From NCBI GenBank assembly GCA_034620365.1, contig JAQGEQ010000289.1:1-64000 (forward strand): a stretch of 64,000 nucleotides of DNA. The letters are read 5' to 3'. This DNA comes from Pegea sp. RAD2-039. Its lineage: Eukaryota; Chordata; Thaliacea; Salpida; Salpidae. Below are positions 1 through 12,849 of the stretch, one piece after another (within the stretch, counting starts at the first letter, position 1; every line of letters starts with the position of its first letter). The notes under the pieces were generated by a model. That model saw nothing but the letters and a program-made list of their open reading frames with translations. It was not told the origin of the DNA and did no database searches. A program made the position numbers and the translations under genes.

Positions 1-30
1 AGTGAATAGAAATGCCTCTAATTAAATCAG

Positions 31-3000
31 TCACCTATAACGTCTACTAATAGCTTGAGCTGTTCGATCGGGAAAGAACTCCCTTTGAATTTCGCCCCAA
101 GAACCGTTGCCATATTTTTTTACACCTTCTAATAATTTTTGGATATCGTTTTGATTCCATTTCTAAAAATGAATGTTATTGTTTTTCAACTGAAAGTTAC
201 AATCAATTATCAAACATACAATTCCACTAGATATATTATGTTTCTTGTAAAACAGTTGCCGCACCACTGAAGGTTTACGTTCTACAAAATTCAAACAATT
301 AATCATCAGCAAATTTAATATCCAAAAAATGATTGAAAATAAAACCTTTGTTGGAAGGCTGCCGCACTTTAATGTCTTTTAGAGGGGCAGGAATAGTATC
401 TTTGATTAAACTAGTTTTATTTGCTTGAAAAATTGTGTTTTTCATTTCCAAATAATCTGGTTTTTCTTTCTTAATTGTTTTCTTCAAAATCTTCCTATTT
501 GAAGTTGATGAAGTAACCTTTAGTTGTACAGCTTTTGCCTTAGGTTTTAAACTGAAATTTGGTGTTTCAACATTTTGCTTCAAGACCTATTAAAACAATT
601 ATATATATTCAATTATATTCTCATTTATATAAAAGTATTTTAATAACATATTTTTAATTTATGAAAACTCTTAAGAAAAAATGAGAAAATACTTCAGGAA
701 TTATTGGAATATTCATTTGTTTAAACTCTTCATATGATAAATGAGTCCTTTGAACACTGCCTCTTAAAGTTACTTCTTCATCACTTAGAAATTTGACCAA
801 AGCTTATAATAAAATAAATATATTTTTATAAAAAATTTGCATAGGCCTTATAACAAACCTTTATCACATATAGATGAGTTTTCAAAAAACAATTTATAAC
901 CAATTTTAAACTCAGGGTCCAGTATCTCTACATGCAACCCTCCTAAAAGGTCAATCCATTCTTTTAAGACATTCAGTTGCTGAAGAACTCTGTATCTGTA
1001 AAGAAAACGATGATGGTTACAATAATTCAGTTATTTATATATATAAAGTAATACAACAACTTTCATCAAAAAAATAATAAATATAGCAAAAAGGAGAAAT
1101 ATAAAAAGGCAATATAATTTAATTAAGTATCAAACAAAAATCAAACAAAGTTTTAAGAAGGTTAGTTAAGAAGAATTACAAAAAAATATTGAATAAATAT
1201 TTTTATGAAATCCTAAAACTATAAAAAAGCCTTATTGGTTTCAAGCTTTTAATAAAGAAACTCAAAGATGTTGACTTCCTAGAATGCTTAGAAAGCATTA
1301 TAAAATCCTATAGTCTTAGAATAAATCTTTCTATTGATTAAAAGGGCTATACTCAGCAGTGAAACTTTTTTGCCTATTGCTATTTGTGAAACTAAACTGA
1401 TTCCGTCTTCACGAAACTTCCCAAAACAAAATCCTGGCTTAAACTTTATATTTTTAATATTAGAGCGATATTACATAGATCATTTACTAATCTAACGACT
1501 GACTTTAAAAACAACAACTTTTATTTCTTTATACTTTATAAACTAATTTCATTTAAAATCCAATAGAAAGTATGTCTTCAATAACTTCAAAGATACTACC
1601 TATGTGATTGAAAAAATTAAATGGTATTAGTAAGACTTGTTACTACCTTTTAGATACCAGGCAACGGCAACAGAACTATTTTCAAAAACAGTAATCAAAA
1701 ATCAACCTAGATTTAATGATTTTATAACTTTTATGATAAAACATAAACATTTCTAGAGGCATTTGAGTCAAAGGCAATAAGAGGCAGTGAAAAAAAGACA
1801 ATCCTAAAAAGTAGATAAAGTTGCAATAAAGATTTTATATAAAATAAATTATTTGAAAATATTTAGAAAGAGCAAGAAAAGATTTGACTTTAGAATGATC
1901 CTGGATTAGAATTTTCAGTTAGATTAATTGCTATACCTCCCACTAAGAGCACAAGAGTCCTTAAGACCATCAAAATTAAACAGCTTAAAAATTCCTTTCC
2001 AAGCACCAATTCCAATAATATTTAACCCAGCAACTAACTGATAATCCATTTCGTTAGTAAATCTATCCTGTAAGGTAAAATCATTAAGCCATTCTTGCTC
2101 AAAACAACAATCAAACCATTATGGTAACACATTTAAAGCTTTAGAAAAATGGTTGACCGAATAGGTATCATTAGATTTACAAAAACAAATCACCTTATAT
2201 GTGCAATAAGAACTATTTCATTATCTAAATTAACTATTTACCTTAAACAGACGAAAGTACTCACAAGTTGGGATAAACTTATCATCTGGTCGATTAGAGA
2301 GAAATTTTTTATAACCAGCAACTCCTAAATAGATAAAAAACAATTATACAAAATTGCCATCTAAAGTAGAAGAATAATGAAACTTATTTACTTTGTTTGT
2401 AAATTGAGGATTCTAATTTGAACTGTTCAAACTTTTCGAGCAGGCTATCACTTAAGATTGACCACAGATTTGTTTTTTTATCAAATTTTACAAAACCTTT
2501 TTTGCACATATTACGAAATCTGTTCAAAATGACGAATAGTAATGGAACATTAGTTTAAATTTAAGAACATTTTAGAATATAGATAAAACAATGTATGGCT
2601 AGGTGATGCTCTTACGATAAATATTTAGAACAAGGCTACATTAAATTTCACATTTAAATATTCATCAGATGAGCAAAGTAAGAATGTTTTTAATTTTTAG
2701 GAAGAAAAACAATTCATTTATGGACTGCATCATGTAATAAATGGCTAAGTCCTTATTTGTAAATATTTTTATAAAAAATGGATTTACATCTAATCAAAAT
2801 ACACTCCAGGAACAATGGATAGTTGATCAAAATTTCTTTTCTTAAGATATTTTAGAAGTATTAAAAAATAGAATATGTCATAAAAATTAGAAGAAAAATT
2901 GCAGAAATGGTTAAAGGAGAACTATTATAACTATAAGATTAATCTTATGATAAATGTTTTGATTTGATAAAAACTTATATAAAACATAAATGCAAGTATT

Positions 3001-3803
3001 TAATTACTATTATTAAAAGTAAAAACATCTGACCTATCTTTCAAGTTTGTTGGTGTTTTATCTGCAAAAGGAAAAGTTGTAATTATCACTTTCCAATTAC
3101 CAGGTCCACATAACTCAACTCCAGCCAGTAGAAAGCAATCCAATTCCAATGAAAACTGAAATATACAAATTTTTGTTAGTAATCATTTACAATAATATTT
3201 CATCAAATGTAAACTTTTTAATAACTGAGTTTTTCTAGAAATAACATATGATTACTGATAATAAAATAATAAACTTATTATCACTAAATTAATAAATATA
3301 TCAAAAAGTTAATAAAATAAATATATAATATTGATGACGAAATATTTTTAATGACCTAAATGACAAACAAATGTTATGATGAGCTAGACGATAAATCTTT
3401 AATAATCAATGAATAATTATGGAATATACAAAATGATATTTTTTTATGTTTGCTCTGAGGGAAAATAGTATAAATATTTTTAATAATTCATATCATTATA
3501 TTATATTTCCCCAGATACGTTTATTTTACTTACTAATTCATTTAAGAAATTAAACATAATCAATGAAAAATAATAAAAAACTAAAAATGTTCTTTTTTTG
3601 AATGCCTATCAATAAAATTTATTAATTTAACATCTAAATAAATAAATATACTCTGCTCGCTTATTTTGTTTAAAGTTGACTTTTTGATTAAACTAATTAA
3701 TTTCATCAAATCATTCAAATAGAAAGAAAAATTTTAATAACTAACAGACCCTTTTTTCAGTTAGGTATTGAACACTGTTTTCAGATTCTTTAAATTCAGA
3801 CAT
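31..3803 (-). CDS. Triple Myb/SANT-repeat protein, copy A (telobox-like), last exon off-window
   Basis: Ten minus-strand exons can be joined in frame: 3803-3750, 3155-3034, 2519-2392, 2324-2242, 2067-1937, 995-859, 802-693, 586-346, 281-220 and 162-35. With the last short exon seen in copy B, the product is about 405 residues. Three Myb/SANT-like repeats are visible. Repeat 1 (residues about 16-66) has CGPGNW and LKDRFRN. Repeat 2 (about 130-178) has GIGAWKGI and SGRYRVL. Repeat 3 (about 357-400) has YGNGSWGEI, FFPDRT and ISRRYR. A lysine-rich stretch lies at about 256-335. GNW followed by LKD+(W/F)R resembles the telobox Myb fold of TRF-type telomere proteins and TTF1-like factors, so sequence-specific duplex DNA binding in the nucleus is inferred; the target is unknown. 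If the donor after residue 398 is not used, an in-frame stop follows at once (31-33). I do not recognise a specific orthologue. Confidence 0.72.
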
Positions 3804-4549
3804 CTTCTAAAAATATGTTTAATAGAAAAAAACTTTTCACGAAAAATTTCCGTGTTTAACGAAGAAAAAGAAAAACTAAGGAAAAGTAGTTTGTAAGGAG
3901 TATAAATATAAAAGTTGGTGCGAATTATAAATTTTCTATAAAAGTTTAAAACGATTAAAACCATTTAGGGAAATAAATGCTTATCGTTTAAAAAAAATCA
4001 CCAAAAGACTGAGAAAATATTGTCAAGTTCAAACTTTCAAGGAAAGAATATATTACAATTAAGATCATCTTTTTTGCACTGCTACTTGAACGTAAGTTTA
4101 AAACCGAAGATCAGAGTCACATTGGTATTTAACTGAGGCTAAATTCATATTTTTTTAATATTTCTTGATCATAAAATAGCTATAAATAATCAGCAATAAA
4201 GTTAAAAAGATATATTTTAACTTTTTAAAATTGCTAAGACTTCATCGAATAAAGACCTTAGTAAAGTTACAATTTTGTTCATTTATTTCTTCTTTCGATA
4301 AAATCTTTATTTAAACGAAGATAGTTATTTTTTAGGTAGATTGCGAAGTATTGATTGTAACTTAAAAAAATTTTTTGTTGGCAGAAGCTACACTCGTGTC
4401 TGCAGAAGAAAAGATCTACTCAAACCCGAGACCGCCTATATGCAGAGTTATGTTGTTGGCTTCCAAATTTCGCCTTGTGTTTCTACAGCTAAATGAGAGA
4501 TTCAGAAAGAAACTCATGATACCAAATGTAGCTTCAAAGGCAATAGAGG
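3804..4549. promoter_or_regulatory. Upstream flank of Myb gene copy A
   Basis: This is the 5' flank of the minus-strand Myb gene, conserved between the two copies as far as the duplication edge. The block at 4375-4549 is less AT-rich than its surroundings and is nearly identical at 29417-29590, so it may hold the promoter or a 5' untranslated exon. I see no clear TATA box or other defined motif. Short open frames on both strands here do not resemble any family I know. Confidence 0.3.
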
Positions 4550-4712
4550 CACAACTGTTATTAAATTTTTGCTTAAAGATAAAAAATACAATTTAAGTTA
4601 AATAATGAAACACTAAGTTAAACATTAAGTGTTTTCTTGATTTATACAATATTTAAAGAATTTATTGAAGTATCTATTGATTTATTATAACCATTGATTA
4701 TGTATCTATTGA
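4550..4712. other. Short AT-rich joint between duplication copy A and LINE A
   Basis: Non-coding sequence containing an imperfect tandem repeat of GTATCTATTGATT at about 4670-4718. It separates the duplication breakpoint from the truncated 3' side of the neighbouring LINE. Confidence 0.4.
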
Positions 4713-7700
4713 TTAATTAGCTGGTGGAGTGGGCTTATTAAGATGTAATTTATGTCTTCTAAGTTGATATAACTTGAGGGAAGGACTAATGGAGAAAAAG
4801 TCATCAAACTGAAGATCAATTAGGTTGTGAATAATTTTAAAAATCAGAATAAGGTCGTATTTAATTCTTCGGATTTCCAAAGTATCTAGAATGAAGAAGC
4901 TGAGACGATGCTTATAACTCTCGTATTTGATATTAATTTTCCTGCAAACCAATCTTGTAAATGTTGCCTGAACAGATTCGATTTTTCTGATATCACCAAC
5001 TTGATATGGCATCCATGCACTGACATTGTATTCAAGAATAGGGCGTATGTACAGTTTGAAAAGGTTGACGAAAAACCATGGATCTTTAGAATTAAAAGTC
5101 TTTATGATGAGGTGGACAAGCTTGATATATTTTCCAAAGATTCTGGAAACATAACTGTGCCATTTGAAGTCAGATGTCAGAGTAATGCCGAGGTCTATGA
5201 CTGAGGATACTCGTTCAAGAATAGATCCATTGATGTAGTATTGGTTGCTGAAGTTGGCAGCTGGCTTACGGGAGAATGTTATAACTTCAGACTTTGCCGG
5301 CTGGATTTTAAGTTGCCAATTCGCAGACCAGTTTTCTACAATGTTTAGTGCAGTTTGGAGTTTTTAGTCAGAACCAGATAATAGCTTGATGTTATCTGCA
5401 TACACAAACACAGTGACATTGTCTACTGTCATTAGTCTTCTGATGAGGTCTTCAATGAAAATTAAAAAGAGAAGTGGACCCAGAACGGAACCCTGAGGAA
5501 CGCCGCTGGTGACTTTACTAGGAGTAGATAAAGATCTTTCTACACGGGTTCGTTGGGTTCTACCTGATAAGAAATCTTCAATCCATTTTAAGATAGAGTT
5601 GCTGATTTTTATGTTTTTCATTACAGTAATGAGCTTGTTGTGTGGAACAGAATCAAACGCTTTAGCAAAATCAAGGTATATGATGTCACATGGAGTATTA
5701 CTTTCGTAATGAGCTGTAAGCTCATTGAAAAAAGTGAGATGTTGAGTCAATGAAGATCTTTGCTTAACAAAGCCATGCTGCACATCAGATATTAGATGAT
5801 GCTCCGTCAAATGGCTAGTTATATGGTTGTGAATGATATGTTCTCGAGTTCTGCAGATAACCGAAGTCAGCGAAACTGGTCTGTAGTTAAGTGCAGTGTT
5901 TCTGGGACCCTTCTTAAAAATTGGAGTAATAATAGCATTCTTCCAAATTTGTGGAAGTCTTCCCCGCTTAAGAGTCATGTTAAAGAGTAGCGATAAGGGT
6001 AGCGCTAAAGAAGAAGTACTTTTTCTTAAAAACAAAGCTGGGATTTGATCTGGGGTGTTGGAAACTGTTGATTTTAGAGAAGAAATAGCCTTAGATACTA
6101 TATCAACTGTTATGTCTAGATCTACCATCTCAGAGATATTTGAAAGGAAATTGGAGTAGGAAATAGTAGGAAATAGTAGGAGTTTTGCCATCATCGGTTA
6201 TAAAAACCTTTTCAAATTGTTTGTTTAGCAATTCAGCTTTATTCTTTGGTTCCATCACCAGCTGATTGGCGTTATCAAGCAAGGGAGGTAGATGAGATCT
6301 CGCCTTAAGCTTGTGATTATTGAAGCCAAAAGACGTTTTCTTGCTAGGTGAAGATAAGATTGCACTTTCTTTTCCTAAATAGAAGCTATAAACTGATTTC
6401 TTTTAAACTAGACAAAGATCTTTGTATAGAGGTTTGATGGAAGGATCTGCTTTAGTTTGTTTGTATAAGAGGTTTTTCAAATGCTGTAAATTCCTTAAAT
6501 ATCTTGGGAAGTGTGGTTTTTTGTTGACTCTATATAAAGGTATGAGCTTTTTAATTGACTCATTAACAATGTTAGTAAACCTCGAGTAGATATCATTGCT
6601 GTCTTCGGTAGAGTTGAAAACAGAAATCCAGTAAACACCTGATAAAAACTTGTTTATACTGTTATAATTTCCACGATAAAAGTTCCGTATGCTTGGAGTT
6701 TTAACGTTCGTAGAAAAAGTTTGTTGGAGCTTGAATTCAATCATGTTGTGATCGCATGTTAGAGCAAAAGGTTCTTTTTGATCAACGTAGATAACGTTCT
6801 CAGGTTTTGATGTGATGAGAAGATCCAAAGTATTACCACTAACTTGGGTTGGAAAAGTAACCATCTGAGATAGATTATTGGCATCAAGGAAGTTTACAAA
6901 GACATGACTCAGATTGGCTAAATTAGTTTTGTCTCCATTCAAATTAAACAATTTTCCATTGAATGCTAAATTTGGGTTATTCCAATCAATTCTACTAAAA
7001 TTAAAATCCCCGAGAATATAAATCTCAGGACAAACAAGGCTTTTCAGAACCTTCAATAAAGCCTTAATAGTAACCTCATCGTTAACGCTAGACGGTGGTA
7101 GGTAGGTACATATAAAGCAGGAAAACTGAGACTTTGAGTAATGAAAATTGAAAGCAATAATCTCAAATCCTGGGCAATCAATGGTATTTATCTTAATTCT
7201 TGAAATCATGGGTGCCAGTGATGTTTTATAGATTACACAAACACCGCCGCCTCTATCAAACAGTCTGTCACAGCGCAAAGCACGAAAAAGATCACTGTCA
7301 TCCAGAAAGGAGTCAGGATAAAAGGGTTTCAACCAAGTTTCGGTAATGAAAACAAATGTAAAATCTTGAGAAAGCAAAAGAGCTTTCAATTCGAAAATTT
7401 TGTTGACAATTGACCGTGCGTTGAAAAACATACCTAATATAAAAGAAAAATTGTCTTTTTGACACTTGTAAGATTTGGTGGTAGGCTTTTGTGTATTGTT
7501 ATCTTGAGCTGGAAGCATAGTATTAATAATTTTGTGCAAAGAGAGATTGAATAAGGATGATGTGGGTCCAGTGGTTATTTTGCACTTCCGTTTTTTGAAA
7601 AGACCTTCACAATCTTTAAAGCCCATGGTGGACTTCGAACTTTGTATTTGAAATCATTGGTTGCTCTTTCTGTTTTGGCTGTACGCCTCATTTAGAAGAC

Positions 7701-8575
7701 GCTTATTTTCTAAGCGATCATCTTCACACATATCATGTGCTACTCTGATGCCCTGAAATTTTTCGTCCTGCTTAAGCTTATACAGCTTAGCAAGAAACTT
7801 ACGTTTGTCCCTTCTTTCCTGAAAGGACACTTTTAACGGTCTTTTATGATTTGATCATTTTTGCCCCAAGTCTGTTCATTGAAACTTTTGGAGCGTCCAC
7901 AGCACCAAGGCTTTGAGTGTACATTTGATTAAAAGTCTTGATGTCATCGTCTTTATCAGTCTCAGAGACACCAAAGATGATGACATTGTTTTCTCTATCC
8001 TCCCGTTCCAGAGTAAGTTTTTTGTGCGTGTCAGTAACCTTCTTGGCAAGAAGTTGCACCACGCTAGTATTTTTTTCGGATCCAGAATTACCAACAACTG
8101 AGGCCCATGTGAAAGGCTTCTTTGTGAAGGCATCCAGTTCATCCATAGACTTGGATAAGATAGAAATCTTTTCATTGATTTTGGCAACATCGTTGCCAAT
8201 TTCGGATTTTAATTTGGCCAATTCAGTGGATATGGTGTTGCTGATGTCGGACAATAGGCTTTTGTTAGTGTTGGACGAGGTAGTTGTTTTGTCCATAGAT
8301 CTACATTTAATGCAGCACCAACAAAATCTCATTTGCTGCATTTTATTATTTTCAAATATATCATAATATTTTTTACTCACATCACTACAAGTGAGGTGAA
8401 ACCTAGAGAGGCATTTGATGCAATCTATTGCCAGATCTTTACCAGAGCAAGTTTTGTTACAAGTTTGGCAATTGCCATTGCAAGCTTGTTTTGAAGAACT
8501 AGGTTTGTTTGGGTTTTTTGGTGCTTTTGACCGCAAGGTCCTGTCATTTGTATCTACCATAGTTTACATGATAGA
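4713..8575 (-). mobile_element. LINE A: CR1-like non-LTR retrotransposon, broken ORF1 and ORF2
   Basis: A nearly full-length minus-strand element read from 8560 down. ORF1 (8560-7850) begins with a cysteine/histidine-rich PHD-like finger, then a coiled-coil-like segment and an RRM-like stretch (motif ENNVIIFGVSE). ORF2 carries an APE-type endonuclease (7626-6403; motifs TETWL, RGGGVC, ILGDFN, DWNN, CDHNMIEF) and a reverse transcriptase (6194-4713; LNYRPVSLTS, DVQHGFVKQRSS, YLDFAKAFDSVPH, SGVPQGSVLGPLLF). The catalytic box reads YADN instead of YADD. A frame break near 7845, stops near 6400 and 5364 and a short tandem duplication at about 6155-6180 make it inactive. The element stops near 4713, about 300 bp short of the 3' end seen in LINE C. 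Confidence 0.92.
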
Positions 8576-8700
8576 TTTTTAGTAACTCCCACCATGCTGT
8601 AGGTTGAGCTCCAAAAGTAACCAAGAGAACGTTTCAATAATATTTTTGGTGGTTGTACTATTAAACTGCCAGGTTTGATAATTATTACTTGATTATAATT

Positions 8701-9180
8701 ATCCAGTAAAAATTATAACATACTAAATTTAGTTATCCAACTAATTCCAACCATACAGCTATAGATAACAGTATAATGCTTACTACTAAAGCAAGATGCT
8801 GTATCACGAGCAAGTATGCGGCTCAATGTTTCTCTTTTATAAGATTTTCAACCCTTTCACTCATCTCTTTCTAACTTTAAAGTTGTAAAGGCTAGACAAC
8901 AAACAATAATTACATTTGGTTTCTAATTTATTTGTGATTAAAAATCAAAATACTTAAATGCACATCAAGATTTAATATCAAAAATTAAAAACTTTTTTGT
9001 TTTTTCCTGATTAATTTAATGAGGAAAACCAAAGAAGTTATACTTTCACAACAACAAACTGTTTTTGAAAATAGTAAAATGTAAAGAGAAAAGTTTAACG
9101 TAAGCATTATAAAGAGTTTGAGAGAAAAAGAGAAACGCTTAAAACGAGTTGAAATTATTTTTTCAAGAAACAATAATTGG
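8701..9180. repeat. Left arm of a diverged inverted repeat (partner about 12850-13440)
   Basis: The reverse complement of about 12850-13440 aligns here at roughly 70-75% by eye. Anchor words are CGAGCAAGTATGC (about 8807), GCTTACTACT (about 8779) and CTTAAAACGAGTTG (about 9138). Arm limits are approximate. The pair looks like the terminal inverted repeats of an old DNA element of about 4.7 kb, or like two copies of an unknown repeat in opposite orientation. Confidence 0.6.
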
Positions 9181-12100
9181 AAAAATAATTCGAAACTAAA
9201 TTGGTTTTCAATCGTCTTATAACAACTATAAACCACTTTGAAATTAAACTTTAGAAAAGGTTTTTGTTCACTACAAGTAAAATAACTACAGTCCACAAAA
9301 ATAGATCAAATAAAAACCAGCTTGTTTTTGTTTTCTAAACATTTGTTTCTTTAAAGTTCTGTAAATCGCTTTACAGACAGATTTTATGAGTCGTGAACAC
9401 TTTTTTTATCTCATTGATGATCATTTTAAGTTTCTAGGTTCTGCCTAATACATAAAAAACTCCAATAAAAGTTTTAATCTGATTTTTAAAAATTATTGAA
9501 GTATTTAAAAAGTGAATTGAAAATTATTTTAGAAATAAGAACTGCTATTTCACATTTGAATGATTTTTTCTCAATTTTACGTATCAACAAATAAAAGGGT
9601 TTCCTGTACAAATTTCTTACTATTTAGGCTGTTATACAAATAATCTGTTAATTTTGTTACTTATTTGCTGTACTGTTTTAGTTTTTAAGTGATTTCATCG
9701 TAACAAAATTTGTCGGCAAATAAAATTAAATTTTGATAAATATTCAAATAAAAGGAAATCTGCCCGAGTATTTTCAACATCTGATTATATTTTCTATTAA
9801 GGGCGAGTAGACAGTTCACATTAAACATTTTTCAATTTTTTGTTGAATTATTAGACTTGACCAAACTAGTTTGTTTATTACTTACTAGTTCAACACCCAT
9901 CAAAAAGGCTTAAGACTTTTTTAAAACTGATTTAATTGAGATTTTTAAGAAATATTGAGTACTTCGGTTTAATAATCATTATATTTAATAATCATGTTGA
10001 AATCTGATATTTCTTTTTATTACTCAAGTTTTAGCTTATGAAGTCCATAAATTACCCGGGTAGAAAGGACTTGAAAGTTTAGTTGATGACAACGCTTAAA
10101 GAAGACTCAAAACTTTGAGTTTAAAGCCGAATGCTGCTGCTTCAGTCCTTCTGTTCCATTGTATAACCTTGCTGATGTTGAGAGTACAATCATGCTTTAT
10201 GGGCAACAACTGGATATCCAGTATTTCTACCCTAACTTACATCATGGTCATCCTCGGTCAAAGCAGGCCATAAGAAATCAATTGGCTCACAGCAATTGTT
10301 ACTACTCTGTCATTTAAATAATAGTAGACAAATTTTTTTCTCAAAAGTAGGCCTACTGATGATATTTCTTCCTTCCAAACTACTTTCAAGCAAAGGTAAT
10401 TTATTACAGCAAAATGCAGCTGAACTACTCTACTCTATAATCTCGCTGCTCATTGTCTTCTCCTAGTGACTAATTTTATTTATAGATTTCTTTCACAATT
10501 GTATTAAAATTCACTTTTAACAAAACTAACCAACTGCTTAGTGAGCTATCAGTTTTACATCTGAATATAAAAATGGGTTCCTCTCTGAAGATCCTTCTGC
10601 GATGAACTATGTCTTGTCTTCACTAGTGTTTAAGTTTCTAAACAAATATTTTAGAAATTAACATCACTAATACAAATATTTTTAAAATTTTTGTTTTGAT
10701 TTAAATTATCATTTACAAAAATCTTCACACAGGCTATTAGTAATTATTTTTTAAACTCTTATATTAAGCGATCTGTTTGATACAGATAACAAATCTCTGG
10801 CAATAAATTTATTTCAAGTTTTTCAGGGCTTTCAGTAGCGTAAAAGCTTTCTTCTCTTCAATATTTATATCAATAATATTTATTCAGATTGATTTCATCT
10901 CGATTAATCCTAACACTTGAATGCAATTTGCGAACGGGGCCAAGCGTTCTAGTACTTAATCAGTGATTCTTTAATCTGCTTTGAAATCTCTCGACTCCTT
11001 GATTCAGTCTAGACAACTTAAAATATCCACCCACGAATGCTTCCATCTGTCAATATGTAAACCCTCAATTTTATTCTATTATCTTCTGATTTTTTTCTAA
11101 ACTAAAAAAAATTTCCAGATATCTGTCAGGTCATTAAAAAATTGGGCAATTTTATCTGCCATAACTTAAAAAGGGTTGACTACGTAAGTCCAGACCTTTA
11201 CCAACTTTAAAAATCAAAATTTTTAAGAAACTGTTAAAACTTTTACTTTTACATCCGTACTTATCTGGAGTTAAAATCTTCCCTATAGAGTCTTCACCTT
11301 GAAAAAAGAGGAAATTTGTTAAAATTAATTCTTAAAGTATTGTTTGTTAGGATCGTATTCTTTAGATATGGCATAGCCTTTTTGTCATACAAACAGCGTC
11401 ACTACAGGGTAAACACTAAGCCTTTGCAATATTTGATCCTTTCCTCAAACTTTGCATTGCTATTTAAACATACTTCTAAGATATAATTAGTACTTTATTG
11501 ATACTTGAAAATCTATCTTAAGTTAATTATAGTTTTTATCATCTTAATTTTATAACTTCTTTATAAAATGTATTATTTCATACGTCTTCAGATTCGTCAT
11601 TCAACATTAATCAACTTAACAAGTTTAATAACACACAGCTGATTAACATTTTGTTTTAAATACGATGACAAATAACTAATATGTTTCATGTAGTTTTGTT
11701 AGCAAGTGATTTACAAAAATGCCAGTTTCTTTATTCTTTCTACTAGTTTTGTACTTTTGATTCAAAATTAAATTATCATTTTTTCTCCATTAATTTTGTT
11801 GAAATGTGATAACTAGGACCTTTTATTTACTTTGCTGTAGTGATTACGATTTTTTTTTTCTGTAAAAGCAATGTAATATGCTATCTGCAGCCATGCATAA
11901 AGTAAAATCAAATCAAATAAAAATATAAAAACTAGAAACAAAATAATGAACAACAGGAACAACAAATTCTCTCTATGAATAGTATTTAGAACAACCAAAT
12001 AATTGTTCTAAAGCAAATTACTTAGCTAAATATAAATTAAGAGAGTGACAGAAAACAGATAAAAATATGTTTTAGAAATGGATTATGAAAGAAAGTTTAT

Positions 12101-12849
12101 ATATTACAAAAGAAGTTATTTTCCAAACTGAATTTATTTTCCTTTTTAATAAATACTTTGAAAGCAAAAACTGCAGAGTTTTAAAACCAATGAAAATAAA
12201 ATGAAAACAAAGACAGTGAACCTAAAATATTGAAATATCACAAATAATTTCTTATTTAAATAAAAATTAGAATACATTACGTATTTGTTGTACAAAAATT
12301 TATTTATATAACCTATTGGCTACTAAATTATATTCGTGTTGAACAATTATCTAACAATAATATTTGTAAAAACATTAAAATTTGGCTACTACCTATAAAC
12401 TTTGAAGGCAAAACTTTAGAAGTCAGCTTTGAAATATTTGATGTTTCTTTTCTTCAATTAACTGTAAACTAGTTTTAAAATTAGTTTTATCAAATAAATT
12501 AGAGACCTAAAGATATACTAAAATAGTCAACTTTAGAACCATCATATTAAACTAAATAAACTACTATTATGTCTTTTATCTAACAACCAAACTTTCATGA
12601 CTTAGTATTAAAGAGACTAGACTTAAATTAAGATCATTGTAGCTATAATTGCTTCACTCATATAGTCGAGTCAGTCTTATTATTTGATTAGTACTTAAAT
12701 GCCTCACTCACTTACTTAAGTTTAATTTGAAAGGTTGTGCAATAACAATTACAGCAACAAGTAAGTAAAAATAAATTTTCAGCTTCTTGTAGTAAATCGT
12801 AGCTGAATTGTTTTTAGATCATTCTTCAATTTTTTTTCTTACCAAAAAA
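9181..12849. other. Interior between diverged inverted arms, no recognisable gene
   Basis: About 3.7 kb of AT-rich sequence without a convincing open frame. A somewhat more complex patch at 10080-10500 may be a decayed repeat, but neither strand gave a recognisable protein. The short open frames here lack splice context and family similarity. Confidence 0.5.

Larger units (their letters stand above)
1..4549. repeat. Segmental duplication copy A (direct; partner 25043-29590)
   Basis: This stretch matches 25043-29590 base for base at a constant offset of 25042, with scattered substitutions and very few indels, roughly 97% identical by eye. Identity ends abruptly near 4549, after the shared word GGCAATAGA. 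The left limit lies outside the window. It holds a complete minus-strand gene apart from its last short exon, together with the sequence upstream of that gene. Because introns and flanks are as similar as exons, this is a recent DNA-level duplication and not retroposition. Confidence 0.95.

Noticed and set aside
4375..4596. Frame repeated in both duplication copies (4375-4596 and 29393-29689)
   Set aside because: It extends past the duplication breakpoint into unrelated sequence in each copy, so the full frames cannot both be real; no family similarity on either strand.
7913..8366. Overlapping plus-strand frames across LINE A ORF1
   Set aside because: Antisense shadows of the ORF1 coding strand; motif content is on the minus strand.
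8985..9296. Open frame of 103 residues on the minus strand
   Set aside because: It lies inside a diverged inverted-repeat arm, is Phe/Leu/Lys-rich, and no similar frame survives in the partner arm.
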